Assembly (NCBI RefSeq): GCF_021730395.1
Contig: NC_069362.1
Coordinates: 92,706,001-92,770,000 of the forward strand
Direction: 5' to 3'
DNA: 64,000 nucleotides
From: Mercenaria mercenaria
Taxonomy: Eukaryota; Mollusca; Bivalvia; Venerida; Veneridae
This document shows, in pieces, positions 50,679 to 60,840 of the stretch; the first letter of the stretch is position 1; each line of letters begins with the position of its first letter. The notes below the pieces were generated by a model that was not told the origin of the DNA, did not search any database, and saw only the letters and a list, made by a program, of their open reading frames with translations. The translations under genes and the position numbers were made by a program.

Positions 50679-51383
50679 TTGTTTACAAATTTACCTTTCT
50701 ATTTTCGTAAGGTAAAGGTCACGCTAGGTTAAACAGACTGGTTTTCCTTTTGCTTCTCGCTAAGGATAATTCAGCGAAAGGAACGCTTAACCAGTCTATT
50801 TCCGCCGGTGCGCGTAATATCTACACTCGTGAAATACGCACCGTAGAAAACTCACGCTATGGATTTTTTTGGTAATTTTATACGTATTCTCTCGATTTTT
50901 TTTTACTAGCCTCGCGGACTAGTCACCTAGAGACAAATACTAGTCCGATCTAGGTTTTTACTAGCCTCGGGCTTCGGACTAGTGCCAAATTCGAAGACTG
51001 ATTTAAGCGACAAGGCTGTTAAATAGTCGAGCGTTGCTGTCCTCCGACAGCTCTTGTTTTCTGATGACTTTGCTCTGTTTGTACAGAAAAGCGAAAAAAA
51101 AGTCGCCCTAAAACCTGGCGCCTGAGGCAGTTATCATACATGTATATATCACATCTATCAGCTTCTAATCAGCTTGTAAAAACATTACATAATCAATTAG
51201 CGAAACTTATCCCGTTACGGGTTGTGAACTTCACCTGTCAACAAAGATACTCCACCTATCACCAAATATCGTTAGGATGATTTTAATTGGTCGAAAACTT
51301 TGGAAACACCAATCAAACGAGGCGAAACAAAATTGCCTTTAATTGATTTTGTGCATCACGGATAAAAATAGTGTGCATCACGT

Positions 51384-52256
51384 CAGGGGTCCTGAAATAA
51401 GCTGTCCGAGTTGTCCGATTCGTGGATTCCTCGGTCCGGACAAGCAGTTTTTAGAAGCTGGCTTGTCCGGGGACAAGTAAAATTTCCGTGGAAAACATTT
51501 TATAAAAACGGAACTAATCGGCGTCATCTGTGATCTCCGCATGCCTAAAGGCAGTATCTAATCTGTTTGTGATCATATATGACCCTTAAATTATCAAAAC
51601 AAAAATGTATGCAGCCATTTATAGACACGTGGACTGGTTTACTACATTTAATGATCATTATTGGAAAATTAAACCGTGAGTTGAAAATGAGTGCCAGTCT
51701 GGGGATTCCCGTTATCTACTTTCATTTTTGATTTTCAGAAAATCCATTAGCTAGGTTACGCTATGTAAAAAAGTTTAGTAGCCAAAATTTGTGGCTTAAT
51801 TTTTCGAGTCGATTGTTTTGACATTTATCAACTCTGACAGCTTATTTCAGGACCCCTGAAAGACCAGTGCAGTATTCAGTGAGGGTAGAAGTTCTAGGCA
51901 TACTGAGATTATTTTTGTCAATGGCATGTGTTCAAGTGTTCTTAATTATTCTCTACTCACTAAACTTGCTAGTCATAACATATTTTCAAGTGGATGTTCT
52001 AGTCACTAAGCTTGCTAGTCATAACATATTTTCAAAAGGATGGTTCTAGTCATAACATAAAAACTTTATATAAGTTAAAATAGAAGTCAACAGAAGTGTA
52101 TGTTTGTATTATTTGTTTATTCAGTAATGATAATGCTGATCCTTTCTTTTTTAAACTAAAAAGTACGGACAAGTTCTTCTTTGGTACGGACAAGTGGACT
52201 TGTGGGCCCAACTTGTCCGTGGACAAGTAGACTCTGAAAATATTTCCGGACCCCTG
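51384..52256. mobile_element. Non-autonomous hAT-like element, 873 bp, with an internal third end
   Basis: The ends are CAGGGGTCCTGAAATA and, from the right, CAGGGGTCCGGAAATA. A 5-bp duplication, CACGT, flanks them (51379-51383, 52257-52261). GTCCGGACAAG-type motifs cluster near both ends. An inverted copy of the left 30 bases, with one mismatch, lies internally at 51829-51858. No coding capacity was recognised. Confidence 0.85.
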
Positions 52257-52559
52257 CACGTGTGAAAACAAACAACTAAAAACTGTCAAAAGTAGGGTAA
52301 ATAAAAACAAAAACACAAGTATGTCGGCGCAAGAGTCAGTAGCTGATTATAGGATGATAGCCTATCGCAAATTGACCGATAGGGCCTAAAGAAAAGCTCT
52401 GAATAATAACCAGAGTTGTTCGTAATATATGGTTTTAATTGCGGCTGCCAGACGTAAATATCCGTGTTATACACAAATTAAATTGAAATTCAGACAACAG
52501 ATATTTAATTTCAATCAATAAAAATCAATCACAATCAATTTTAGATAAGAACACATAGG

Positions 52560-53518
52560 CAGAGGTCGCGAAAGCCGTCGGACCGTCGGACATTTCCGGT
52601 AAATTTTGATCCGGTCCGGCATGATATATCAAGTTCACAAGACCGAGTGTCCGATAAAAATTGCAGGTCAATATGATAAAATAAGAAGGAAGTCCTCCAC
52701 GATTTCGCGAAAGTTCGACTTTCATCATTAAATTGTAAAATTGAATCCCGAGAAATAATGTCAAACTATATTTTAGTAAGCGCTTGTTTCATTGGTACTT
52801 AAAATAGAAACAGTGGAAACCCCTCACGACGTCACGACAATTCTAAGAACGCGCGTTATCATTGGATGCTTACTAATCGTGGATGGTACTCGATTTATGT
52901 ACGCGGGAACCAGACGGGAATTTCCAGAAATTCCGGCCGGAAATTCCGAGGTCATCTTTCTCTTTATGTCAACATCAACGTGACTCGGTGCAAACAATAG
53001 ACTTGTGGGGTAAAAAACAGTGATGATATAGCAAATGAATATGAATAAAATCTGTATCCTTTGGAAGCAAAGAATGCAACCAAGAAGAATAACAACAGAC
53101 TCGTTTTGACTGAGCCTGTTCGCGAGAGGTAATGAAATGTGCAACATCTCTCACGCAGACTCACGCCCCGTAGCAACGGCTTAAGCGGGACTCTAGATAT
53201 ATTACACATATGTAGAATTGACTCCATGGTCCCAAAGGACCAGAAAATATAACAACACTGAATCCAAGTACAGGGAGACTTTTTACAGCCTGAAAACTTA
53301 ATGTCTGAAATCTGTTTCAATTGATATGTGGAAATAAACTTAAAGGTAATTTGTGTAATGCTGTCTATATAGACTATGTATAAATACCAGTTTTAAAGAT
53401 CAGATATCAAATTTATTAAAAAGAATTCGGTCTGGTAAAATATTATCCGGTCCTGTAAAAAAATCATGTTTACCAGACCGACTGTCCTGTGAATTTTCAG
53501 GGTCTTTCGTGAACACTG
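52560..53518. mobile_element. Non-autonomous hAT-like element, 959 bp
   Basis: The ends are CAGAGGTCGCGAAAGCC and, from the right, CAGTGTTCACGAAAGACC. A 6-bp duplication, CATAGG, flanks them (52554-52559, 53519-53524). Subterminal CGGTC/GACCG motifs repeat near both ends. A dispersed repeat copy (53045-53276) lies inside. Confidence 0.85.
53045..53276 (+). repeat. Dispersed repeat, copy 2
   Basis: It matches 4312-4518: TTTGGAAGCAAAGAATGCAA, GTAATGAAATGTGCAACA and CCAGAAAATATAACAACACT. It lies inside the hAT-like element 52560-53518, either as a later insertion or as captured DNA. Confidence 0.65.
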
Positions 53519-54577
53519 CATAGGCTTTTATCTTTTTGTAAAAGTTTTTGAAAACGAAAGTAGGCTAGAATGTCTGCTCGCGGTGACAACTTGCCGGTAT
53601 TTCATGGACATTTTTCTTAATTTTCTTCAATAAAAGGTATTGTCATTGTAGACTTTAATATCAGATACTGTCCAGTGCTGTTAAATTGTCTTTGCATCAT
53701 CACAAATTGTCAAAGATATTCTTTAGACTGAAGAATTGGGCAATGCTTATGAAAGTGTATCAGTATCCGGACATAAAATTTTGGATATCCGGATTTTGAC
53801 CAGAGGGGGTTTAAGACTGGTGTGCAGGGATAAGAATTGAAAAATTAATTTTCTATTGTTAGTTTTGACTAGTGGAAGGAAGATGAACCTGGCAAATCGC
53901 ACTGTGTTATATGTAGACTGGCAAAATTTGATAATGCATATGCAAGGGGTCATGACGCATGAGCCGAACAACAAATCACACTACACACGCCTGTTATAAT
54001 ACTGATGGTGATTTAGTATTATTTATGAATGTGTCAAACTACTCCATAAATACATGCTCACTGTGTGTGTTTGTATTTTATACTTGGCATTTTGTACTTA
54101 TAAGTAAAATATGTGTTGTTTTGAAATGTTAATTATTCCTTTGTGTTTTACCATCAAAACTGTAATATACGGTTTAATTAATGACTGTTTTGACCCGCAG
54201 CCTCACTTCTCCCTGTTCTGAGAAAACCTTCTCCCTATTTTCACTGAAGGGAGATGTCACTTCTCCAAATTTTTCTGTGCTAGCTTGAACCCTGTCCCTT
54301 TGTTGTTCCTGTCCTTTGGACTTAGATTTTTTTCTGAGGACTTAGATTTATTTTTAATTTCTTCCCTTTGTTGTTCCTGTCCTTTGGGCTTCATCAGTCA
54401 AAATTTTGCTCCTAACCTCCTCAGATGTAATCCTTAGGCATGAAACTACTGGTCTAATTTGAAAATAATTTTATTTGAAGTAACTTTAAGAAATTTTCAA
54501 CTATATTTTCTCATAATTCTTTTGATTGATCTTGATTATGATTTTTTGACCTTCTTGTCCTTAAGTGCAATGATAAC

Positions 54578-54614
54578 AGGTGAGCGATATAGGGCCATTT
54601 TGGCCCTCTTGTTT
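54578..54614 (+). repeat. Solo 3' end of an AGCTCACC-family composite repeat
   Basis: CAGGTGAGCGATATA is followed by hairpin GGGCCATTTTGGCCC and TCTTGTTT, the same terminal block as at 62290-62312. No matching core or 5' end lies beside it. Confidence 0.65.
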
Positions 54615-54764
54615 CCCAATTATCATCCAAAAATTCCCCAAATGACCAAATTAAGTCTGCATTTTGATGATTGCAGAAGGAAAACTTAGTTACATTGACA
54701 TTCACCTTGATTTAACCATTCAGACAGTTTGTTTGATGATATTTACTTGGAATTAAAGGAGGAA

Positions 54765-56136
54765 CAGAGCTCCAGATAAGCTTTTGGTGCAATTGGGTAT
54801 TTACCCATCACTTTTTGTCTGAATTGGGTATTGGAAATTTGAATTGGGTAAAAATAATATCATTACCCAGCCTTTTCAGAAGTAATTGGGTATTTGCTAA
54901 AACCAATTGGGTATTTTACCAATCCCGCACTAACAATTGAGTTTTTTTTTGCTTACAGTATACATGGTATATATCATTAAACAGGATTGACTAAGTACCT
55001 AAGTACTTTAATGGCGCACTTCAATGTTTAATACAAATAAATGTATTTTAAATTGTAATGAATGTTTCATACTGTTGTTTTCTTTTACACTTTTAATACA
55101 GTCGGAGATCAGTTCATCCACAATATCCCAAACGATGTGGTCACCGCAATATGCATTCTCCCAAAAGATGTCATGCAGTATTGGTGACACTACATCGTCA
55201 CAAACAGATAACTGTCATTGTTGAACAGCAAAATATCCCACTAATTTGTTTGTTTGTGCTGCAAACAATGTTTTTTTCTGCAACCTGTTTTACATTTTAG
55301 CGGTGTAAAATTGTTTACAAAGCGTCCAAATAACACCGATCACCCAGCTGAATGGTCCTGTGACTTTTCCGATAAATTGCAACCTGTTCTGTGGTAACCA
55401 GGGTTCGAATTTAAGCTCGCATACTCGCGAAATGCGAGTGCAAATTTCAAACTGCGAGGTGAGATTTCAGACACCAGCATTTTTTTGCGAGTGAAAATTT
55501 TTGGCTGAATAATGTGCATTTCTAACGGTCGTCTCGATCTTACACTGTTCTTTCTTTAACAGCTCGCAGTCATTGCAGCGCATTGTCATTTGCAGAACGA
55601 ATTTCGGAGGACTCTTTCATCTTTTGTCGTAAACAGAAGTTTACACTCGATACATGTCCCGTGCGCATGTCTTTTCAACTGCTGACAAGTACCTGCGCCA
55701 ATTTTGATAACGTTTACCGCATCCGGTGGGTTTTTTGGTAATCTATATTAAGTTACTATTTATATAGCGCAAATACGATTGGCTGGACTCGTCACGTGGA
55801 TGTTTGTGTTCATGTTCTAATAAAGTGACAAGTCGCGGAAAATGCAAGTTGTTTTTTCATTTAGCAAGTTAAAAAAAATACCACTTGCGAAAAAATGCGA
55901 GTAGAAAATCTGGCTAAATTCGAACCCTGGTAACGTATAACCAGTCAGTCAAATCTAGCGTTAAAGTCTCGTACCCGTTCTAGTAATAAGGAAAATGTGA
56001 TACGCAAGCGATTTTTTACGAATTGGGTATTAGGAATTTTACTTGCGTTTCAGTACGCACACTGTATGAATTCAATTGGGTTTTCTGCAATTTTGATTGC
56101 GTAAATACGCAAATACGCAGCTTATCTGGAGCTCTG
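54765..56136. mobile_element. Non-autonomous hAT-like element, 1372 bp, containing a nested one
   Basis: Perfect 18-bp inverted ends, CAGAGCTCCAGATAAGCT. A 6-bp duplication, GAGGAA, flanks them (54759-54764, 56137-56142). Subterminal AATTGGGTATT motifs recur near both ends. Another element (55399-55929) was inserted into it. Confidence 0.9.
55399..55929. mobile_element. Nested hAT-like element, 531 bp
   Basis: The inverted ends are CAGGGTTCGAATTTA. A 5-bp duplication, GTAAC, flanks them (55394-55398, 55930-55934). Near the ends, GCGAAATGCGAGTG and CTTGCGAAAAAATGCGAGT repeat a TGCGAGT motif. It lies wholly inside the 54765-56136 element, so it is younger. Confidence 0.9.
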
Positions 56137-56819
56137 GAGGAAGCATTCTAAATGAAGTTATAAATTAACCAAAAAAGTTCCCAATCTGAGTAAAACCCCC
56201 GCTGTTATTCCCAATTTATCCGGTACCAGACCTTTTCCCAAAAGGGCAAAAAAAAATCACTGCACAGGCACATGGCGGCTGAAGTTCAAAGGAAAGGTGC
56301 CGATCGGCATTTGGCCTTTGATGTAGGATGAAAGGAAGCTCTGTTTGACAACTAAATGTTGTGATGTACTATGTGATGTAATTTGACCTAATTCTACCTG
56401 GTATGTACAATTTGTGTATTAACTAATATACTGTTGATTTAAAAGGGCTTAGATAATTTATGGATTGCAGTTGAAGTGCTGTGAATTTCGTTTCTTCTAC
56501 CTTACTTTAAGGAACTCAATCACAATTTTACATGCATACAAATACTTAAGATTGTGTTTAAAAGTGAAGCCTTTCAATTTTCACTAAACAGACACTAAAA
56601 AAAAAACAAGTGTGAGTTCAAGCTCGACAGCTGATCAAAGTCATCTTCGTCTACACAGACTGGATTCAAGGATGGAATTGGGGAGGCCTATGTCACTCCC
56701 TTGCCCCTAGTGGCCTGAGAAATGACCTTTAACTATTGACCAAAGTTTTAACCAAAAAAATGCACCAGAACCCACCATTTCACACTTGTATTTAAAAATT
56801 TCCTGGATCCTCGGTCTTC

Positions 56820-57110
56820 TATACCTACTATAATATGGTTTTTATAATTATGCATCCAACACTTCCTGTGTCCAGATTAATGATATTGGGTACTCAGAAT
56901 TTAGAAAAAAGATGTAACAGTTGCCACCATTCCATTCCTAGCAAAGATGTAACAGAGGCCACCATTTTGTTCCCATCAAAAGATTTAGCAGAGACCACCA
57001 TTTCATTCCTGTTACAAGATATAAAAGAGGCCACCATTTCATTTCTATCATTAAAAAAAGATGTAAAACAGGCCACTATTTCATTCATACCAGGGGAAGG
57101 ACGGTGAACA
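56820..57110. repeat. Duplicated segment with 36-bp minisatellite
   Basis: GTGTCCAGATTAATGATATT is followed by about five copies of a ~36-base unit (AAGATGTAACAGAGGCCACC, ATTTCATTCCTATCA). The same lead sequence or unit returns at 58387-58580 and 60225-60480. Confidence 0.7.
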
Positions 57111-57115
57111 TTTTT

Positions 57116-58387
57116 AGCTCGACTATTCGAAGAATAAGTAGAGCTATCCTACTCACCACAGCGTCGGCGTCACACCCTGGTTAAGTTTTTCGTACCAGTC
57201 CACTTTTTGACAAAGTCTTTTAAAATAAAGCTTTGAAACTTTCAACACTTGTTTACCATCACCATGTCCAGTTGTAGGCAAGAGTACATAACTCTGTCAA
57301 GCATTTTGACTGAATTATGGCCCCTTTTGACTTAGAAATCTTGGTTAAGTTTTTCGTACCAGTTCATATTTCGACAAAGTTTTTTGAGATAAAGCTTTGA
57401 AACTTTCAACACTTGTTTACCATCACCATGTCCAGTTATGGGCAAGAGTATGTAACTCTGTCAAGCATTTTGACTGAATTATGGCCCCTTTTTTGACTTA
57501 GAAATCTTGGTTAAGTTTTTCGTACCAGTCCACATTTTGACAAAGTCTTTTAAGATAAAGCTTTGAAACTTTCAGCACTTGTTAACCATTACCATGTTCA
57601 GTTATAGGCAAGAGTACATAACTCCATCAAGGATTTTGGGTGAATTATGGCCCCTTTTGACTTAGAAATCTTGATTTAGTTTTTCGTACCAGTTCATATT
57701 TTGTGTAAAGTGTTTGACATATGGCTTTGAAACTTTTATCACTTGTTCATTATAATAGTCTCTATCAGTAGACAGGAGTACATAACTCTGTCATCTATTT
57801 TGGCTGAGTTATGGCCCTTTTTGGATTTGGAAATTGGTTTTCGTACATGTCCACGTTTTGTCAAAATTATTTGACGTATGGCTTTTAAACTTTAAACACT
57901 TGTTTATCATCATGATTTCCATCTGTAGGCAAGAGTACATAACTCGGACAACTATTTTGGCTGAATTATGGCCCTTTTTGAACTTTGAAATTTGTTCAGG
58001 TTTTCTTACAAGTCGGCGTTTTGTCAAAACTATATGACTGTGGCTGTGAAACTTTTAACACTAGTTTATCAACATGATTTCCATCTGTAGGTGAGAGTAC
58101 ATAACTCTGTCAACTATTTTGACTGAATTATGGCCCTTTTTGGACTTGGAAATTTGTTAAATTTTTCAAACAAGTCCATATTTTGCCTAACATATAACAT
58201 AACATATTTGCCATCATGGTTACACATTGCCATTTAGTGCAAGACTAATCAAAATTCACAAGTACAGGAACATTTTTGTGTTTAATCCATTTTTTCTTTT
58301 TTGTGAAAATCTATGGTAATATTTTGACCCCATTCTTCAATCAATTTTTCGAAAAGTCGAGCGCGCTGTCATCCGACAGCTCTTGTT
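57116..58387 (+). repeat. Composite repeat, AGCTCGACTATTC family, diverged subfamily
   Basis: The 5' palindrome is AGCTCGACTATTCGAAGAAT. Six to seven ~180-bp units follow (TTTTCGTACCAGTCCAC, AGAGTACATAACTCTGTCA, GAATTATGGCCC). The 3' hairpin is GCTGTCATCCGACAGC plus TCTTGTT. The core differs from the copies at 29238 and 44097 while the ends are conserved. Confidence 0.82.
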
Positions 58388-58580
58388 CAATACCTACCTC
58401 TTTCACCACCCCACCCCAACCACCACCAGGTTGAACAGCTTTGGAGGTCTGCAGTGAGGTCATTATAAACCTTCTGTCTCTACCTGTGTCCAGATTAATG
58501 ATATTTGAATACTCAAAACTCATAACAGAGGCCACCCTTTCATTCCTATCAAAGATGTAACAGAGGTCACCATAGACTTA
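58388..58580. repeat. Second copy of the duplicated segment
   Basis: It shares ACAGCTTTGGAGGTC, GCAGTGAGGTCATTATAAAC and GTGTCCAGATTAATGA with 60340-60480, and the AACAGAGGCCACC unit with 56910-57100. Confidence 0.65.
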
Positions 58581-58947
58581 CACAGTCTGTTGAGATTTAA
58601 CATTTCCCATTTTTTAAATTTTTTTTTTAAATATATTTCAAATTATCTGTAGCTCCCTTTTACTGTGGCTTATCTCAACAAGTAGATGTTATGCATATTT
58701 ACATGGTTAGAAAAGCACTCCCTACTTCTGATATTGCATATGAACTCTTATAGTTAGAGTATTAAAGGGAGGTTATACAAAACAATAGAGTCAATAAAAC
58801 ATTCTATCATATTCACGAATATTCAAACCTTTGACAAATTTTAAAGAAAGTTAATATCAAAAATAGGATTTAACAAGAAAGACTGCTGAGTAAAATGCTG
58901 TACTGTTCCTTCAACACATCACTAAGGACCTGATGGTTAGTGGTTTT

Positions 58948-59249
58948 TTAATCTAGGTCAGATAGATAGAGTGCCTTTATTCCTCTGGACAGAAGACTTT
59001 TCTCCTGCGACTTCATTAAAGACACAAGAGGTGACACAACAATGCAGCATATTTCAGGCAGAATTTTACTATCCCGTTGGTAGCTTTGCACAAATGGTGC
59101 AACTTCGAATGTTAAGATTTTCCGCTGCCAGTTGGGGAACAAAAAAATACATCCTTTCCAGATAAATAGCCTTCTACTACTTCTTTCTGATTTTCACGAA
59201 TATTTGTATATCCTAGTTGTTGTAGTCCATATGCTATTGCTTCTTCCAT
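58948..59249 (-). pseudogene. RecQ-like DNA helicase fragment
   Basis: From ATG at 59249 the minus strand reads MEEAIAYGLQQLGYTNIREN, then QKEVVEGYLSGKDVFFC, then SPTGSGKS, the Walker A motif of a RecQ-type ATP-dependent 3'-5' helicase. A one-base loss just after the motif shifts the frame. It then resumes as LTFEVAPF and CCIVVSPLVSLMKSQEKSLL (motif Ia region) and RGIKALYLSDLD before a TAG. The DEAH box and everything after are absent. It is about 100 codons of a protein that normally exceeds 400, so it is a truncated, broken copy, perhaps one captured exon. Confidence 0.82.
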
Positions 59250-60224
59250 ATTACATACAAAATCTTCATGAAAAAGTTAAAATCACATCCCTTAAACCAC
59301 TTTTAAATTTATCATTAAATAGGCTTAATTTTAGCTATGATCGAAAAACAATTCTGCACATATAAACTTTCAGATTGATATGATTTTCTGAAGTTGCCAA
59401 CTACATGTACATGTCTATATATATTAGAATTATTGTTGGTCAGTTTTCAAGCCATATGTTACATTTTGTTACTTAGCACCCTGGTGCACAGCATGTCTTC
59501 ACTTTGTATCTAAACAGAATCATAATTGATGTAATACATTGCACCATGCCGTTGACAGAGACCACTAAAGTCTAATTAACATGAATATGCAATCAGATAT
59601 GAAATTACAGGGACTATAGATAACAAAATAATTTTTGTGATTTATAGCAGATATTAATTTATCCTCTAATATAAATTAATAAAAAGTCTTAGAAGGTATA
59701 TTGAATAAATTGTTTTTAATTCATTCACAAAATGATTTGAAGGTATCTTGAAAAAATATTTCAAAATGTTTTTGTCTTTCAATTTCAAATCTCTTCCCTC
59801 ATTTTTTCTTATCAAGGATTCAAACAACTCATAAACAGAATTAAATTGATACTATTTTGATAAATACATTTTCTATATATTTCAAATTTAAATTGTATTT
59901 TATATACACTTACTGGGATATTTTACAATTAGTGAAAATTGATCCCTCTCTGGCTTATTCACCAAGTCATAAAAGCAAAGCACCTGTTTACTGAACCCTT
60001 GGGGCAGTCGGCCAAAGGTTACATTACATCATGAACGTGTCTGCAATGATTTCTAATGAGATAGTGATTATCAGAGGGTATGAAATTTGTCCGGCTCAGG
60101 ATCGCATTTGTCCAGTCGTTAGAGACAGAGGCTAGAGATATTGTAAATTTTATGAGAAAGTGGTATCAGAGAGGATTTTATGGCCAAGTGCTTTACAGGT
60201 AATGACTCTAACGACTGATGCCAG
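59250..60224. other. AT-rich intron DNA with nothing recognised
   Basis: No coding exon, terminal repeat or tandem array was recognised on either strand. Confidence 0.45.
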
Positions 60225-60480
60225 TCTAAGGTCACCATTTCATTCCTGTTAAAGATGTAACAGAGGCCACTATTTCATTCATCATGTTCATATATTTCTA
60301 ACATTTCCAGGGGGAGGTAGGCGAACATTCTTCCTTACCTACCTCTCCCCACCCCCACCTCACCACCAACTGGTTGGACAGCTTTGGAGGTCGGCAGTGA
60401 GGTCATTATAAACCTTCTGTTTCTAACTGTGTCCAGATTAATGACATTTGAATACTCAAAACTTAGACCAAAAATGCATC
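60225..60480. repeat. Third copy of the duplicated segment
   Basis: It contains TAAAGATGTAACAGAGGCCA and, after a CACC-rich stretch, GACAGCTTTGGAGGTCGGC and GTGTCCAGATTAATGACATT, matching 58388-58580. Confidence 0.65.
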
Positions 60481-60744
60481 AGAGATCATCATTTCATATA
60501 CAAAGGGTCTGACAGCATCTGTAGTGAGAACAACGTTACTGTCCTGTAAAAGGTTTTAGGGAATGAGGGTTGGGAGTGTCGATATTGTTTGATGCATTCT
60601 TAGTCTATATATCCACAGTAGTGTCATTCAGTTTACAAAAATTTTGACTGATTATAAAATGTAAAATTTTGTTAAAAAATGTCTGCATGCAAGTCTTGCT
60701 CTGTGAAATTACTGGTAGAATGGTCAGCCATGCATGTTCTTACT

Positions 60745-60745
<1 letters not shown>

Positions 60746-60779
<34 letters not shown>
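60746..60779 (+). repeat. A34 homopolymer followed by TACC repeats
   Basis: An uninterrupted A run is followed by TACCTACCTACCTACCCACC. It could be a decayed retroposon tail, but no body was recognised upstream. Confidence 0.7.
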
Positions 60780-60782
<3 letters not shown>

Positions 60783-60840
60783 CTACCTACCTACCCACCC
60801 ACTCCTAAAAATCTGGGTAGGAGCACTACAATCAATTTTT

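Larger units (their letters stand above)
45731..51000 (-). mobile_element. hAT-like DNA transposon, 5.27 kb, with spliced transposase gene
   Basis: The terminal inverted repeats start CAGTCTTC on both sides (left CAGTCTTCACGAAAAAC; right, read inward, CAGTCTTCGAATTTGGC). A 6-bp duplication, ATTTAA, lies at 45725-45730 and 51001-51006. The flanks rejoin into the composite repeat seen intact at 29238-30189, proving insertion. Subterminal motifs ACTAGCCCG, CTAGTCCG and GGACTA recur near both ends, as hAT transposase-binding sites do. The interior encodes a nine-exon transposase on minus. A SINE inside shows the element has been sitting here for some time. Confidence 0.88.
44097..51058 (+). repeat. 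Composite repeat, AGCTCGACTATTC family, copy 2, split by two transposons
   Basis: Segments 44097-44681, 45419-45730 and 51001-51058 together match copy 1 (29238-30189) from its 5' palindrome to its terminal hairpin GCTGTCCTCCGACAGC plus TCTTGTT. The gaps are the pogo-like element (44682-45418) and the hAT-like element (45731-51000). Copy 1 shows the uninterrupted sequence at both sites. Confidence 0.85.
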
